Shown here piece by piece: positions 55,857 to 64,000 of a stretch of DNA of 64,000 nucleotides (position 1 is its first letter; every line of letters starts with the position of its first letter). The DNA is from Bradymonas sediminis. GTDB taxonomy: Bacteria > Myxococcota_A > Bradymonadia > Bradymonadales > Bradymonadaceae. A program made the translations under genes and the position numbers. The stretch covers positions 2,581,804-2,645,803 of the forward strand of contig NZ_CP030032.1 of the NCBI RefSeq assembly GCF_003258315.1, in the 5' to 3' direction. The notes under the pieces were generated by a model. That model worked only from the letters and a program-made list of their open reading frames with translations, had not been told where the DNA came from and did no database searches.

Positions 55857-55971
55857 ATTTCACAGCGCTGATGCAATATAAGCGCGGATCACCCGCGGGA
55901 CGAAACAATTCAATACGGTTTTTTCTTCCTACACATATCCCCCGCTCCACTCAAGTCAATTAGAACGCAAA

Positions 55972-55995
55972 ACGGCGGGCCCGAAGACCCGCCGC
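55972..55995 (-). terminator. Terminator after the kinase/FGE-like gene
   Basis: On the minus strand GGCGGGTC-TTC-GGGCCCGCC is followed by GTTTT. It lies about 40 bases after the stop at 56037. Confidence 0.65.
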
Positions 55996-56036
55996 GTGCA
56001 GCCAAATACGGTGCCAGGCACCGCGTTCAACGAAAC

Positions 56037-58514
56037 TTATTCAGCGTCCCCGCAGCAGCGGAAGCCGATATTCGAGCTGCCCGAGCCCGGCGCTTTGGCC
56101 GAGGAATAGCCGCATTGCGCGACGTCCGAACCGCTGTCGAAACCACCGCCAGCGATGCGTTGCTCGGCGACCCACTCGTGGGCGTTTCCGACCATATCGT
56201 AGGCCCCGGAGCGGCTGCGGCATTGCTTGAAGGAGCCCGCGGCAGCCAGGCTGCGCTCGAACTCGTCTTCGTCCACGGTATTGCAGCTATCGGGGTTCCA
56301 CTTGCTGCCGTAGGGGTATTTGCTACCGCAGGCGCTGCGCCACTCCTGCTGCTTGCACAGGCGCGCGCCGCGGGCCTCGCAGAGTTGCTGGGCCTGGAAC
56401 CAACTGGCGTTGGTCTTGGGCTTGGAGCCGCGGCCCGGGTATTCGTAGGCGTCGATGCAATAATTGCCGGATTTGCGCTTGATAAGCAGCATCCCCGCTT
56501 TGCATTTGGTGCCGGCGGCGGCGACCTTCTCAGCCGGCTTGTCGGCCGGTTTCGCGGCGCCCTTTGCGGCAGCCGGCGACACAGCAGCGCCCTTAGCGGT
56601 CGCGGTCTTCTTCTCGGCGGCCGGCTTCTCTGCAACCTTTTGCTCAGCGGCGCGCGCGCCGTCGGTTTGCTCCGAAGCCTCGGCTTCAGCGGCGGCGGCC
56701 GCCACCGCGGCGGCTTCCTGCGACGCCTTCTCTCCCGCCTCTGCCTGGGCTGCGGCCGCCAGGGCTCCCGCGCTCTCAAGCGCCTTCTGGCTGGCCGCGA
56801 AGACCGCCTGCTCAGCCTCCTTCTGCGCGACGCTGACCTTCTCAGACATCGCCTGCGCGTCCGGGTCCGCGGCCACGGCTTCTGCGCCACTCGCCTGCTC
56901 CGCAGCTTCCTCCTTCTCGCCATCCTTCGCCGAGTTCTCGGCGCTGACGGTCGCGGAATCACCGAGCTCAACCTTCTCGGCCGGCGCGTCCCGCATCGCC
57001 CAAGCACCCACACCGACGATCAAAAAGAGCGCCAGGATGCCGGCGAGGATGACCCCCGGCGACAGGCTGGAGCGCTGCTTAGCCGGCGCGGCGCTCGGCG
57101 GCGCCGGCTTGACCGATGTGGTCGTCGGCTCCACCTCTGCGACGCTTGGGATGCTCGGCAGCTTCGGAATATCCTTCGCATCCGCCCCGCTCTTCTTGGC
57201 GGCTGCGGCGGGCTTTTTCTTGCCCCCCTTATTCTTGCTCTTTTTCTTCTCCCGCACGACATCCCGCGGCACCTCATTGGTGGCCAACAGGTCGCCTAGC
57301 TCCAGGTCATCGTCCTGGGAGTCGCGCACGTACTCACGCGTCGCCATATCGTCGGCAACATTCTCCGCGATCGCCGCCGCGTAGTCGCTCGACTCGCTCA
57401 GATCGCTCAACGCATCCCCAGACTCAAGCGTCGCCTCATCGGCCTCGAGCTCGGGCGCCGCGACCGGAATCGCTTCACCCTCGGCGTCATCGGGCGCCAC
57501 CGGACGCACAACCACCTTGGTGGCCTCATTGTCGCCCGCCTGAAGATGATAGGGCACGCCGCCGAGCAACGCCCCGGTGTCGATAAGCGTCGAGAAGTCC
57601 TCGCTGAGCGCCTCGAAGCTATCGTAGCGCTCGGCCGGGTCCTGGGCACAAGCCCGCCGGCACAAAGCGTCGAGCGGACTGGTCGCCGCCTCGGTCGCCC
57701 CGGGCGTATAATCCGGCCCAAAGACCATCTCGCCGATCATCAAGCCAAGGCTGAAGATATCGCAGCGCGGGTCAATCTCGCCGACTTCTACCGACTTGTC
57801 TTTGAGCGCGCGCAACTCGGGGGCGAGGTAGCGGCTCTCGGCCAGGCGCGGGATCACCTGTTCGGTGTCAAACGCGGCCAGCAAATAATGGTCGGTGAGC
57901 TTGATGAGCTCGGGCATCAAAATAATATTGTCGGGCTTTAAGTTGCCGATCGGGAATTCCCGGTGCACATGCCCGGCCGCGCGGATGATCTGATTGAGAA
58001 TCGGCTCAATCTCATCAAGCGGAAAATGCTCGCGTTTCTGGCGGCGCATCTTCATCACTTTGCGCAGGCTCAGCCCGTCGAGCGCCTGCATCGACACCCA
58101 CGCATGATCTTTGTGCACCCCGCTGCAATGCACCCGCACCACATTGGGCTGGGTCAGCGTGCGCGCGGTGCGCGACACCTTCAGGAAGCGCTCCTGGTCC
58201 TGAGGCTTGGCGATCAACTCGGGCGTGAACACCTTGAGCGCGACCTGCGCGTCAATCAGCGAATCCTGCGCCCGGTAGACCTCACCGAAGGGCCCTCGCC
58301 CGATCAACTCCCCGAGGATAAAGCGCTCGGAGACCTCTTCGTTGGGCGGAAAATACCGGTCTTCGACCTGAATGGCGCGCATTTGGCGCGTCATGCGCTT
58401 GAGTCCGTCCGAGCGCAACTTCGCACGCCCAACGCCGCGTTTCAGGTCGGCTTGGCAATTGGGGCAGGTCGAATCTGTCGCGGAAACCGGGCTTCCACAT
58501 TGATGACAAAGCAC
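56037..58514 (-). CDS. Membrane kinase-like protein with degenerate active site and C-terminal FGE/SUMF1-like domain
   Basis: 825 residues; the GTG at 58514 has AAGGAG seven bases upstream and starts just before the zinc ribbon (CHQCGSPVSATDSTCPNCQ). In the kinase domain (about residues 65-330) the Gly-loop (LIGRGPFGEVY), the ATP-binding Lys94 (DAQVALKVF), Asn196 in LKPDN and an APEL activation-segment end are intact. The catalytic HRD Asp is Asn191 (IGNLKPDN), and DFG is D208-H-Y. A basic/Ala-rich linker, one membrane helix (VILAGILALFLIVGVGAWAM) and a long coiled Ala/Glu-rich stalk lead to a C-terminal domain like FGE/SUMF1 sulfatase-modifying proteins ('LCEARGARLCKQQEWRSACG', 'YDMVGNAHEWVAEQ', 'NIGFRCC'). 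ATP binding without normal phosphotransfer is likely. Confidence 0.86.
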   Translation of the reverse strand: MLCHQCGSPVSATDSTCPNCQADLKRGVGRAKLRSDGLKRMTRQMRAIQVEDRYFPPNEEVSERFILGELIGRGPFGEVYRAQDSLIDAQVALKVFTPELIAKPQDQERFLKVSRTARTLTQPNVVRVHCSGVHKDHAWVSMQALDGLSLRKVMKMRRQKREHFPLDEIEPILNQIIRAAGHVHREFPIGNLKPDNIILMPELIKLTDHYLLAAFDTEQVIPRLAESRYLAPELRALKDKSVEVGEIDPRCDIFSLGLMIGEMVFGPDYTPGATEAATSPLDALCRRACAQDPAERYDSFEALSEDFSTLIDTGALLGGVPYHLQAGDNEATKVVVRPVAPDDAEGEAIPVAAPELEADEATLESGDALSDLSESSDYAAAIAENVADDMATREYVRDSQDDDLELGDLLATNEVPRDVVREKKKSKNKGGKKKPAAAAKKSGADAKDIPKLPSIPSVAEVEPTTTSVKPAPPSAAPAKQRSSLSPGVILAGILALFLIVGVGAWAMRDAPAEKVELGDSATVSAENSAKDGEKEEAAEQASGAEAVAADPDAQAMSEKVSVAQKEAEQAVFAASQKALESAGALAAAAQAEAGEKASQEAAAVAAAAAEAEASEQTDGARAAEQKVAEKPAAEKKTATAKGAAVSPAAAKGAAKPADKPAEKVAAAGTKCKAGMLLIKRKSGNYCIDAYEYPGRGSKPKTNASWFQAQQLCEARGARLCKQQEWRSACGSKYPYGSKWNPDSCNTVDEDEFERSLAAAGSFKQCRSRSGAYDMVGNAHEWVAEQRIAGGGFDSGSDVAQCGYSSAKAPGSGSSNIGFRCCGDAE

Positions 58515-58741
58515 GAGGGCTCTCCTTGGGCGCAGCAAATGTACAGAGTTAAGGCACCGCAGTTGCGGCATTAAATCACAGGGTTGTTCCCATAATACAG
58601 CGAATGGGACTACCAAATCACCCCGCCACGCGCAACCTGTAGCGCGCGCGTTACACCCTCAAACCTTGACTTTCTGCATAGCAACCAGCATGTTGACGGG
58701 GATAGGAGTATAGCAACTTTTTCAGCCCTACAGGTGACAAG

Positions 58742-59071
58742 ATGGCGGATATGAAAGACGACTTTCTCAAGATGGCGATGAAGGCGATGCAGAACACGAC
58801 GGTTCAAAAAGTGATGGCCAGCGAGAAGGTCCAGAAGGGCTTTGCCAACGCTTTTAAGGCATCCTACGACGTCAAAAACAAGCTCGACCAGAAAAAATCG
58901 GACCTCGCCGAGCAATTCAACCTTGCGACCAAAGACGACCTGCGCACCATGAAGCGCGAGCTCGACCGCCTGCAACGCCAGGTGTCGAAGCTCAACCGCG
59001 ACAAGAAGGACGCGAAGGCCCAAAAGTCGTCTTCGTCCAAGTCGAGCACCAAAACGAACTCGAACGAGTAG
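58742..59071 (+). CDS. Small coiled-coil protein, unknown
   Basis: 109 residues, basic and helical, with Met/Lys repeats at the start (FLKMAMKAMQNTTVQKVMASEKVQKGF). A heptad-like coiled coil lies at 'ATKDDLRTMKRELDRLQRQVSKLNRDKK', and a Ser/Lys/Thr tail follows. The pattern recalls phasin-like or UbiK-like helical accessory proteins, without firm homology. AGGTGACAAG precedes the ATG. surE follows five bases after its stop, so they may be co-transcribed. Confidence 0.7.
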   Translation: MADMKDDFLKMAMKAMQNTTVQKVMASEKVQKGFANAFKASYDVKNKLDQKKSDLAEQFNLATKDDLRTMKRELDRLQRQVSKLNRDKKDAKAQKSSSSKSSTKTNSNE

Positions 59072-59076
59072 TACCG

Positions 59077-59841
59077 ATGGCAAAGCCCATAATCCTATTG
59101 ACCAATGATGACGGCATCAACGCCCCCGGCCTGCACGCGCTCGAAGAGGCGATGGCCGAGCTCGGCGAGGTCTGGGTCGTCGCCCCGGCCACCGAGCAAA
59201 GCGCGGTAAGCCAGGCCATTACGCTGCGCTCGCCGGTGCGCGTGCGCGACTGCGGGACCCGTCGATTCTCGATCTCGGGCACCCCCACCGATTGCGTCTA
59301 TGTCGCGCTGAATCGACTGCTCGAGAAGGTCGATGTCTGCGTGTCCGGGATCAACCACGGCGCAAACCTTGGCGACGACGTCCTCTATAGTGGCACCGTG
59401 GCCGGCGCGATTGAGGCCACCCTGCGCGATGTCCCCGCGGTCGCGGTGAGCCTGGCCGGCTACAAAGATTTCGACTTCGGCGTGGCCGCCCAGGCCGGGA
59501 GAAAGCTCGCCGAGCAGGTGCTTCGCCGCGGCTTGCCGCGCGGCGTCTTCCTCAACTGCAACGTCCCCCAGGACGCCAGCCCCGACGAGGACTTCACGAT
59601 CTGCAAGCTCGGGCGCAGAAATTACCGCCATATGGTCGAAGAAAAGCTCGACCCGCGCCACAACCCCTATTATTGGATCGGCGGCGCCGAGGTCGGCTTC
59701 GACGACCTGCCCGGCAGCGATTGCAATGCCATCGCCGAGGGAAAGATCAGCGTCACGCCGGTTCACCTGGATATGACGCATTATCGCTTCGCCCGCGAGC
59801 TTGAGTCCTGGGATGGACTGAAGGGATTTCACACCTCCTAA
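59077..59841 (+). CDS. surE: 5'-nucleotidase SurE
   Basis: 254 residues; a metal-dependent phosphatase acting on nucleoside monophosphates and possibly polyphosphate. The metal-binding Asp11-Asp12 (TNDDGINAPG), Ser42 and Asn93 (GINHGANLGDD) are all present, along with 'VLYSGTVAGAIEA'. It starts five bases after the coiled-coil gene. Confidence 0.96.
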   Translation: MAKPIILLTNDDGINAPGLHALEEAMAELGEVWVVAPATEQSAVSQAITLRSPVRVRDCGTRRFSISGTPTDCVYVALNRLLEKVDVCVSGINHGANLGDDVLYSGTVAGAIEATLRDVPAVAVSLAGYKDFDFGVAAQAGRKLAEQVLRRGLPRGVFLNCNVPQDASPDEDFTICKLGRRNYRHMVEEKLDPRHNPYYWIGGAEVGFDDLPGSDCNAIAEGKISVTPVHLDMTHYRFARELESWDGLKGFHTS

Positions 59842-59919
59842 GGCCTCGCTTTTAGCCGGGCTTATTTTGCGCAACACCCACTCTATTTCTCTGCAAGAAT
59901 CACCGCGAGTTGCCGTATT

Positions 59920-60450
59920 ATGAACACACTCGAAGCGCGTATTAAATCCGATATCCGCGAGATCCCTGACTTTCCCAAACCGGGAATCGGCTATAAGGAT
60001 ATCACGACGCTGCTCGACAATCCGGAGCGCTTCGCCGAGGTCATCGACGCGTTTAAGGCGCGCTACGCCGAGCAAAATATCGACCATATCGTGGCGATTG
60101 AGAGCCGCGGATTCATCTTCGGCGCCCCGCTGGCCTACGCGCTGGGCGTGGGGCTGAGCCTGGTGCGAAAGCCGGGCAAGCTCCCCTATAAATGCCACTC
60201 GGTCGACTACGCCTTGGAGTACGGCAGCGACACCGTCGAGATGCATATCGACGCGGTCAAAGAAGGCGGGCGTGTCCTGGTCATCGACGACCTGCTGGCC
60301 ACCGGCGGCACCGCCGCGGCGGCCTGCAAATTGGTCGAGGCCTGCGGCGGCGAAGTCGTGGAATGCGCGTTTTTGGTCGAGCTCGCCTTTATCAACGCGC
60401 GCGAGGCGAAACTCAAAGACCAGAAGGTCTTCGCGTTAGCGACCTATTAA
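59920..60450 (+). CDS. apt: Adenine phosphoribosyltransferase
   Basis: 176 residues; converts adenine and PRPP to AMP (salvage). The N-terminal 'IREIPDFPKPGIGYKDITTLL' and 'AIESRGFIFGAPLAYALG' are diagnostic. The PRPP-binding motif is VLVIDDLLATGGTA (residues 119-132). With surE and purC nearby it handles nucleotide economy. The spacing of 78 bases from surE leaves co-transcription possible. Confidence 0.96.
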   Translation: MNTLEARIKSDIREIPDFPKPGIGYKDITTLLDNPERFAEVIDAFKARYAEQNIDHIVAIESRGFIFGAPLAYALGVGLSLVRKPGKLPYKCHSVDYALEYGSDTVEMHIDAVKEGGRVLVIDDLLATGGTAAAACKLVEACGGEVVECAFLVELAFINAREAKLKDQKVFALATY

Positions 60451-60511
60451 CCCGAAATGACGGGCAGCAATCCTCCGGATTTCAACTCCGACTCGAAGCA
60501 CACGGCATACG

Positions 60512-61447
60512 ATGAGTGACGAAACCCAGCAGCCCAGCCCCCCGACGCCGAAGCCAAACCCATCGGATTCCCGCGGGTTATTAACCGTCGTCGCGATCTT
60601 CGGCGGACTCTTCGTCGTCCTGCTGATCTTCGCGGTGGTGATGCTCGGCGCGTTCGGCTCGGGTGCGGGATTAAGCACCGGGCCAAACCAGATCGGGGTC
60701 ATCGAGATCACCGGCCCCATCATGGAGAGCAAGAAGACGGTCAACGACCTTCATCGCTTCGCCAAAGACGACAATATCAAGGCAATCGTGGTGCGCATCG
60801 ACAGCCCCGGCGGGTCGGTCGCGCCCAGCCAGGAGATGTTCCAGGCGGTGCAGCGCGCCGCCGAAAAGAAGCCGCTGGTTGCCTCGATGGGCTCCACCGC
60901 GGCCAGCGGCGGGTATTATATCGCCATTGGCGCGCCCAAAATCTTTGCCAACCCCGGCACGGTGACCGGCTCGATCGGTGTGATCTCACAGGTCTTCGGG
61001 GTCAAAGGACTCCTGGACACCATCGAGGTCGACGTGCACACCATCAAGACCGGCCCCTACAAAGACACCGGCTCGCCATTTCGCGAGTTTAATGAGGACG
61101 ACCAGCGGTATTTTAACGGGCTCATCACCGATCTTTATGACCAATTCATTGAAGATATCGCTGCGGCGCGCAACCTCAAGCTCGCCGAGGTGCGCGAGGT
61201 CGGCGACGGCCGCGTCTTCAGCGGCCGGCAGGCCAAGAAGCTGAAATTAATCGACGAAATCGGCTCGATGCGCGACGCCATTGAGTGGGCCAAAAAGGAA
61301 GCCGACATCACTGATGATGAAACCCTGGTCTACCCGCCCGACGAGAGCAAAGGGCTGCTGTCCAGCGTCATCAAGGGCGCCGCATCGACCGCGGTCGAGG
61401 AAATCCGCGCCCAGCAAACCCCGGCGTTTGAATATCGCATGCCCTGA
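60512..61447 (+). CDS. sppA: Signal peptide peptidase SppA, S49 family
   Basis: 311 residues: a short cytoplasmic N-terminus (Pro-rich), one membrane helix (TVVAIFGGLFVVLLIFAVVMLGAF, residues 25-48) and an S49 protease domain. The catalytic Ser132 (STAASGGYYIA) and Lys184 (GPYKDTGSP) are present, along with 'RIDSPGGSVAPSQE'. It is a single-domain type, about half the length of E. coli SppA, as in Bacillus and many proteobacteria. It would degrade leftover signal peptides in the inner membrane, periplasmic side. Confidence 0.93.
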   Translation: MSDETQQPSPPTPKPNPSDSRGLLTVVAIFGGLFVVLLIFAVVMLGAFGSGAGLSTGPNQIGVIEITGPIMESKKTVNDLHRFAKDDNIKAIVVRIDSPGGSVAPSQEMFQAVQRAAEKKPLVASMGSTAASGGYYIAIGAPKIFANPGTVTGSIGVISQVFGVKGLLDTIEVDVHTIKTGPYKDTGSPFREFNEDDQRYFNGLITDLYDQFIEDIAAARNLKLAEVREVGDGRVFSGRQAKKLKLIDEIGSMRDAIEWAKKEADITDDETLVYPPDESKGLLSSVIKGAASTAVEEIRAQQTPAFEYRMP

Positions 61448-61477
61448 CGCAACGCCGCGTCGACCTTATAAGATGAT

Positions 61478-61512
61478 AACGGGCCCAATCCCTGCGATTA
61501 GCCCGTCTTCCT
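61478..61512 (+). terminator. Weak candidate terminator after sppA
   Basis: ACGGGC at 61479-61484 can pair with GCCCGT at 61501-61506 around a 16-base loop, followed by CTTCCTTT. The stem is short. The following 45 bases are AT-rich and probably hold the promoter of the TolC-like gene. Confidence 0.4.
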
Positions 61513-61571
61513 TTGCGCATTATATTTTTATTTAATACCGAATTAATATCATATACTGGCCAAAATCTATC

Positions 61572-63281
61572 ATGCTTAAAACGTCGCGCAGGTCGCTATT
61601 CCCCCTCCTCTTCCTCCTCGTCTGCACGACCTCGACGGCCGCGGCCCAGGACGCGCCGGCCGGCGACGACCCCATCAACCCGATGGAGAAGGCGCTCTCT
61701 GATAAAGAGGCGCAAAAAGATGAGCCCGTGAGTGATGACGCGGCAGACGAAGGCGAGGACGCGTCTGCGAAAGAGGCGGACAGCGCTGAAGAGGCAGCCG
61801 AAGATGACGCCTCGGCGGACAGCGATGAAGAAGAAGATGCCGCGCCCGCCGATACGCCCGAGAAGTCTGACAAATCCGAGACGACCGAGAAGACCGCCTA
61901 TTCTCTCGAAAAGCTCGTCGCCCTCGCCCTGCAAAACAAGGCGCTTATCAACGAATTTCACGCGAAGAAGGCCGCGGCCAAATGGGACCTGTACCGGGCC
62001 GAGCATATCACCTGGATGCCCTCCATTCAGGCGACGACCCTTCTGTCGGTGACCCCCGATAACGCCAGCCCGGACGCGTTTGACCGCAATATCGACCAAT
62101 ACCTTGACCTCGACGTCGGGCCTTTTGTGCGCCAGGACCTCAGCATCACGGTGCCGGTCTACACCTTCGGCAAGACCAAGGCGGCGGCCGCGCTGGCCAA
62201 ACTTCAGATCGCCAATACCGACCTTGAATTGGAGAACGCGCGGCTCGAATCGGTCGTGCAGACCCAGCGCGCCTACTGGGGCGCGCGCCTGTCGCTGGCC
62301 TACCAGGAGATGCTCGAAGAGGGCGCCGAGCTCATCGGCGAGCAGCTCGACATCATGCAGGAGAAACGCGACTTCGGTGAGGTCGACTTCGACATCAAAG
62401 ACCTGCGAAAACTCCAGATTTTTAACGCCGAGATTAAAAGTCGTCTGGTCGACAATAATAAGCTCGGGGTGCTGGCCCGCGCGGGGCTGCATTTCCTCAC
62501 CGATATCCCGCAGCCCACCGAGATTCAGCTCGAGCCCCTGCGCGACCTGAACTCCCCGCCCAAGCTGCAGCCGAGTGAGTATTATATCGAGCGCGCGCTC
62601 GGGCATCGCCCGCAGCTCACCCAACTCGACGCCGCCGCCGAGGCGCGCCGCCAACAGGCCGAGCTGGCGACCTCGGAGTGGTACCCGGATATCTTCGCCG
62701 CCCTGCGCTTCGGGTTTAGCTGGTCGACGGCCGACACCGCCTTCCAGGAGATCTGCACGGCGCCGTCGCTCGACGCCGCCAGTGGGTGCGAATTCCCGCG
62801 GGATCAGGCGCGTATTGACGGCCAGCCGCTCTTCGCGCGCCCCTACGGCGACCCCTTAAATAGCCTCTCCCTGCAGGTCGGCGTCGGGCTTCGCTGGAAG
62901 ATCGAACCCTTCCAACTCTACGCCAAATCCAAGAAGGCCCAGGCCCAGGTCCAGGTCGTCGAGGCCCAGCGCGAGCGCGCGCGAAAAGCCGTGGCCTTCG
63001 AGATCCGCACGCTCTACCAGAAGGCCGCCGATGAGCTCGAAAAGCTCGGGATTAACGAGGGCCGCCTCAAGGCCGCGGAGCGCTGGAGAAATCAATTCGG
63101 CATCTCGAACCAGACCGCCGGCGCCGACCTCAAGGACGCCGTCGACCCGCTGAAGGCCTATTTCGAAGCCCGCGCCCAATACCTGCAGACCATCTATGAT
63201 TATCAGATCGCGCGCGCCGAGCTCGCGCGGGCGGTCGGCGCGCGCGGACTCACCGACGACGGCGAAGTCGTTGACGAATAA
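61572..63281 (+). CDS. TolC-like outer-membrane efflux protein
   Basis: 569 residues. A signal peptide (FPLLFLLVCTTSTAAAQ) is followed by an acidic linker of about 70 residues (Glu/Asp/Ala). The remaining body is alpha-helical with the two-fold layout of TolC/OEP proteins: 'SLEKLVALALQNKALINEFHAKKAAAKWDLYRAEHI', 'VVQTQRAYWGARLSLAYQEMLEEGAELIGEQLDIMQEKRDFGEV' and a second repeat 'AVAFEIRTLYQKAADELEKLGINEGRLKAAERW'. It would form a trimeric exit duct. The N-terminal acidic insert is unusual. The next gene encodes an MlaC-like protein, so it may be a lipid- or multidrug-export partner. Confidence 0.85.
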   Translation: MLKTSRRSLFPLLFLLVCTTSTAAAQDAPAGDDPINPMEKALSDKEAQKDEPVSDDAADEGEDASAKEADSAEEAAEDDASADSDEEEDAAPADTPEKSDKSETTEKTAYSLEKLVALALQNKALINEFHAKKAAAKWDLYRAEHITWMPSIQATTLLSVTPDNASPDAFDRNIDQYLDLDVGPFVRQDLSITVPVYTFGKTKAAAALAKLQIANTDLELENARLESVVQTQRAYWGARLSLAYQEMLEEGAELIGEQLDIMQEKRDFGEVDFDIKDLRKLQIFNAEIKSRLVDNNKLGVLARAGLHFLTDIPQPTEIQLEPLRDLNSPPKLQPSEYYIERALGHRPQLTQLDAAAEARRQQAELATSEWYPDIFAALRFGFSWSTADTAFQEICTAPSLDAASGCEFPRDQARIDGQPLFARPYGDPLNSLSLQVGVGLRWKIEPFQLYAKSKKAQAQVQVVEAQRERARKAVAFEIRTLYQKAADELEKLGINEGRLKAAERWRNQFGISNQTAGADLKDAVDPLKAYFEARAQYLQTIYDYQIARAELARAVGARGLTDDGEVVDE

Positions 63282-63380
63282 AATGAATGAAATCCCCAGT
63301 CGCGCGTCTATCTTATCGACGAACGTATCCGGTCGGGCTCCGAGCGGAGCCTGATTGCCGAACTCATTGGAGAATAAAAT

Positions 63381-64000
63381 ATGTCCCATCCTATCCGAAC
63401 GACTCTCGCCGCGCTGACCTTAAGCTGCGCGGTTCTCTTCGCCGCCCTGCCCGCGTATGCCGGGTCGTCCACCGACTTCATCAAAAAGACCTCCACCGAG
63501 GTCACCACCCTGCTGCAAAAGAAGGACTCCAAGACGCGCCAGGAGCAGTTCACCGCCAAGCTCAACGCGACCGTCGACTTCCGTGAGCTCGCCTCCCGCG
63601 CGCTCGATGAGTATTGGAGCGAGCAGTCGCCCGAAGAGCAACAAAAATTCCTGGACCTGCTCCAGCAATTGCTCGAGGCCAACTACCGCGACAAGCTCGC
63701 CGCCCAGCAGATGGGCAAAGACTATAGCATTGACTATACCGACGAGCGTGAGCGCGACGATATGGCCATCGTAAAGACGGTCATCAAGAGCAAAGATCGC
63801 GCCAAGCCGGTCAACTATAAGATGGTCAAAAAGGACGGGAATTGGGTGGTCTATGACGTCGTCATCGACGATATCAGCCTCGTGGAGACCTATCGCGACG
63901 CGTACACCCAGATCATCAAGAAGGAAGGCTGGGACTCGCTGATTAAGCGCATGGAAAAGAAGGTCGCCCAGCTTGAGAAGGCCAAGGCCGCCCCGAAGAA
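63381..64000 (+). CDS. MlaC-like phospholipid-binding protein, 3'-truncated by window edge
   Basis: 206 codons are visible and the frame stays open at the window end. A signal peptide (LSCAVLFAALPAYAG) precedes an MlaC/Ttg2D fold: 'FTAKLNATVDFRELASRALDEYWSEQSPEEQQKFLDLLQQLLEANYRDKL' and 'NYKMVKKDGNWVVYDVVIDDISLVETYRDAYTQIIKKEGWDSLIKRMEKKV'. It would shuttle phospholipids between membranes with an Mla ABC transporter. It lies 99 bases after the TolC-like gene. Confidence 0.85.
   Translation, partial: MSHPIRTTLAALTLSCAVLFAALPAYAGSSTDFIKKTSTEVTTLLQKKDSKTRQEQFTAKLNATVDFRELASRALDEYWSEQSPEEQQKFLDLLQQLLEANYRDKLAAQQMGKDYSIDYTDERERDDMAIVKTVIKSKDRAKPVNYKMVKKDGNWVVYDVVIDDISLVETYRDAYTQIIKKEGWDSLIKRMEKKVAQLEKAKAAPK

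Noticed and set aside
59095-60246. Minus-strand ORF of 383 residues opposite surE and apt
   Set aside because: surE and apt are unmistakable; the antisense frame has no motif.
61596-62654. Minus-strand ORF of 352 residues opposite the TolC-like gene
   Set aside because: Antisense shadow of a recognisable outer-membrane efflux protein.

Overview
The window reads as a chromosomal segment of a GC-rich, didermic, lipoprotein-rich bacterium of the Myxococcota/'Deltaproteobacteria' type. Bradymonadales is my best guess. The guess rests on gene content: many lipoproteins carrying Cys-rich and anchor-like (ASH) modules, kinase-like proteins with zinc ribbons and FHA domains, a small protein of a family I associate with myxobacteria, and secreted acidic linkers. 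I did not run a database search. No rRNA, tRNA, CRISPR array, integrase or transposase was seen. Coding density is high, and many genes end in clear hairpin terminators.

Layout. 1-7 kb: a truncated gene end, a small TIGR04563-like protein, a PD40/TolB-like lipoprotein, an HtrA-type protease, a TetR regulator, an AMIN-domain exported protein and a TPR protein. 7-9.7 kb: queA and tgt (queuosine tRNA modification). 9.9-17.6 kb: three tandem paralogous lipoproteins (ASH-like domain, Cys-rich repeats, MopE-like motif, beta-helix-like region, extreme Gly-rich tail), each followed by its own terminator. 17.8-20.4 kb: a secreted exonuclease/endonuclease/phosphatase-fold enzyme and a TM2-like membrane protein. 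20.5-28.6 kb (minus strand): a PLP aminotransferase, a lipoprotein with an 18-bp tandem repeat, a pseudokinase-PP2C fusion and an ASH/PKD lipoprotein. 28.8-31.0 kb: a three-gene minus-strand operon of two SycD-like TPR proteins and a cysteine-free secreted-type protein, possibly related to type III secretion.

31.4-36.5 kb (plus strand): a UvrD/Rep helicase, dapA-dapB (lysine/diaminopimelate synthesis) and a zinc-ribbon protein whose FHA domain is split by an acidic insert. 36.8-46.1 kb (minus strand): a respiratory complex I operon, nuoE-F-J-K-L-M-N, lacking A-D, G, H and I. 46.2-48.7 kb: a collagen-like/BNR lipoprotein flanked by ~97-bp direct repeats that carry terminators. 48.7-58.5 kb (minus strand): GNAT, hemerythrin, SDR epimerase, acyltransferase, a large lipoprotein, a second EEP-fold lipoprotein, purC and a kinase-like/FGE-like membrane protein. 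58.7-64 kb (plus strand): a coiled-coil protein, surE, apt, sppA, a TolC-like outer-membrane protein and a truncated MlaC-like protein.

The housekeeping parts (queA-tgt, dapAB, nuo, purC, surE-apt-sppA) are conventional. The unusual material is in the envelope and signalling genes: degenerate kinases joined to phosphatase or FGE-like domains, the Gly-rich lipoprotein trio, the SycD-like operon and the repeat-flanked lipoprotein.
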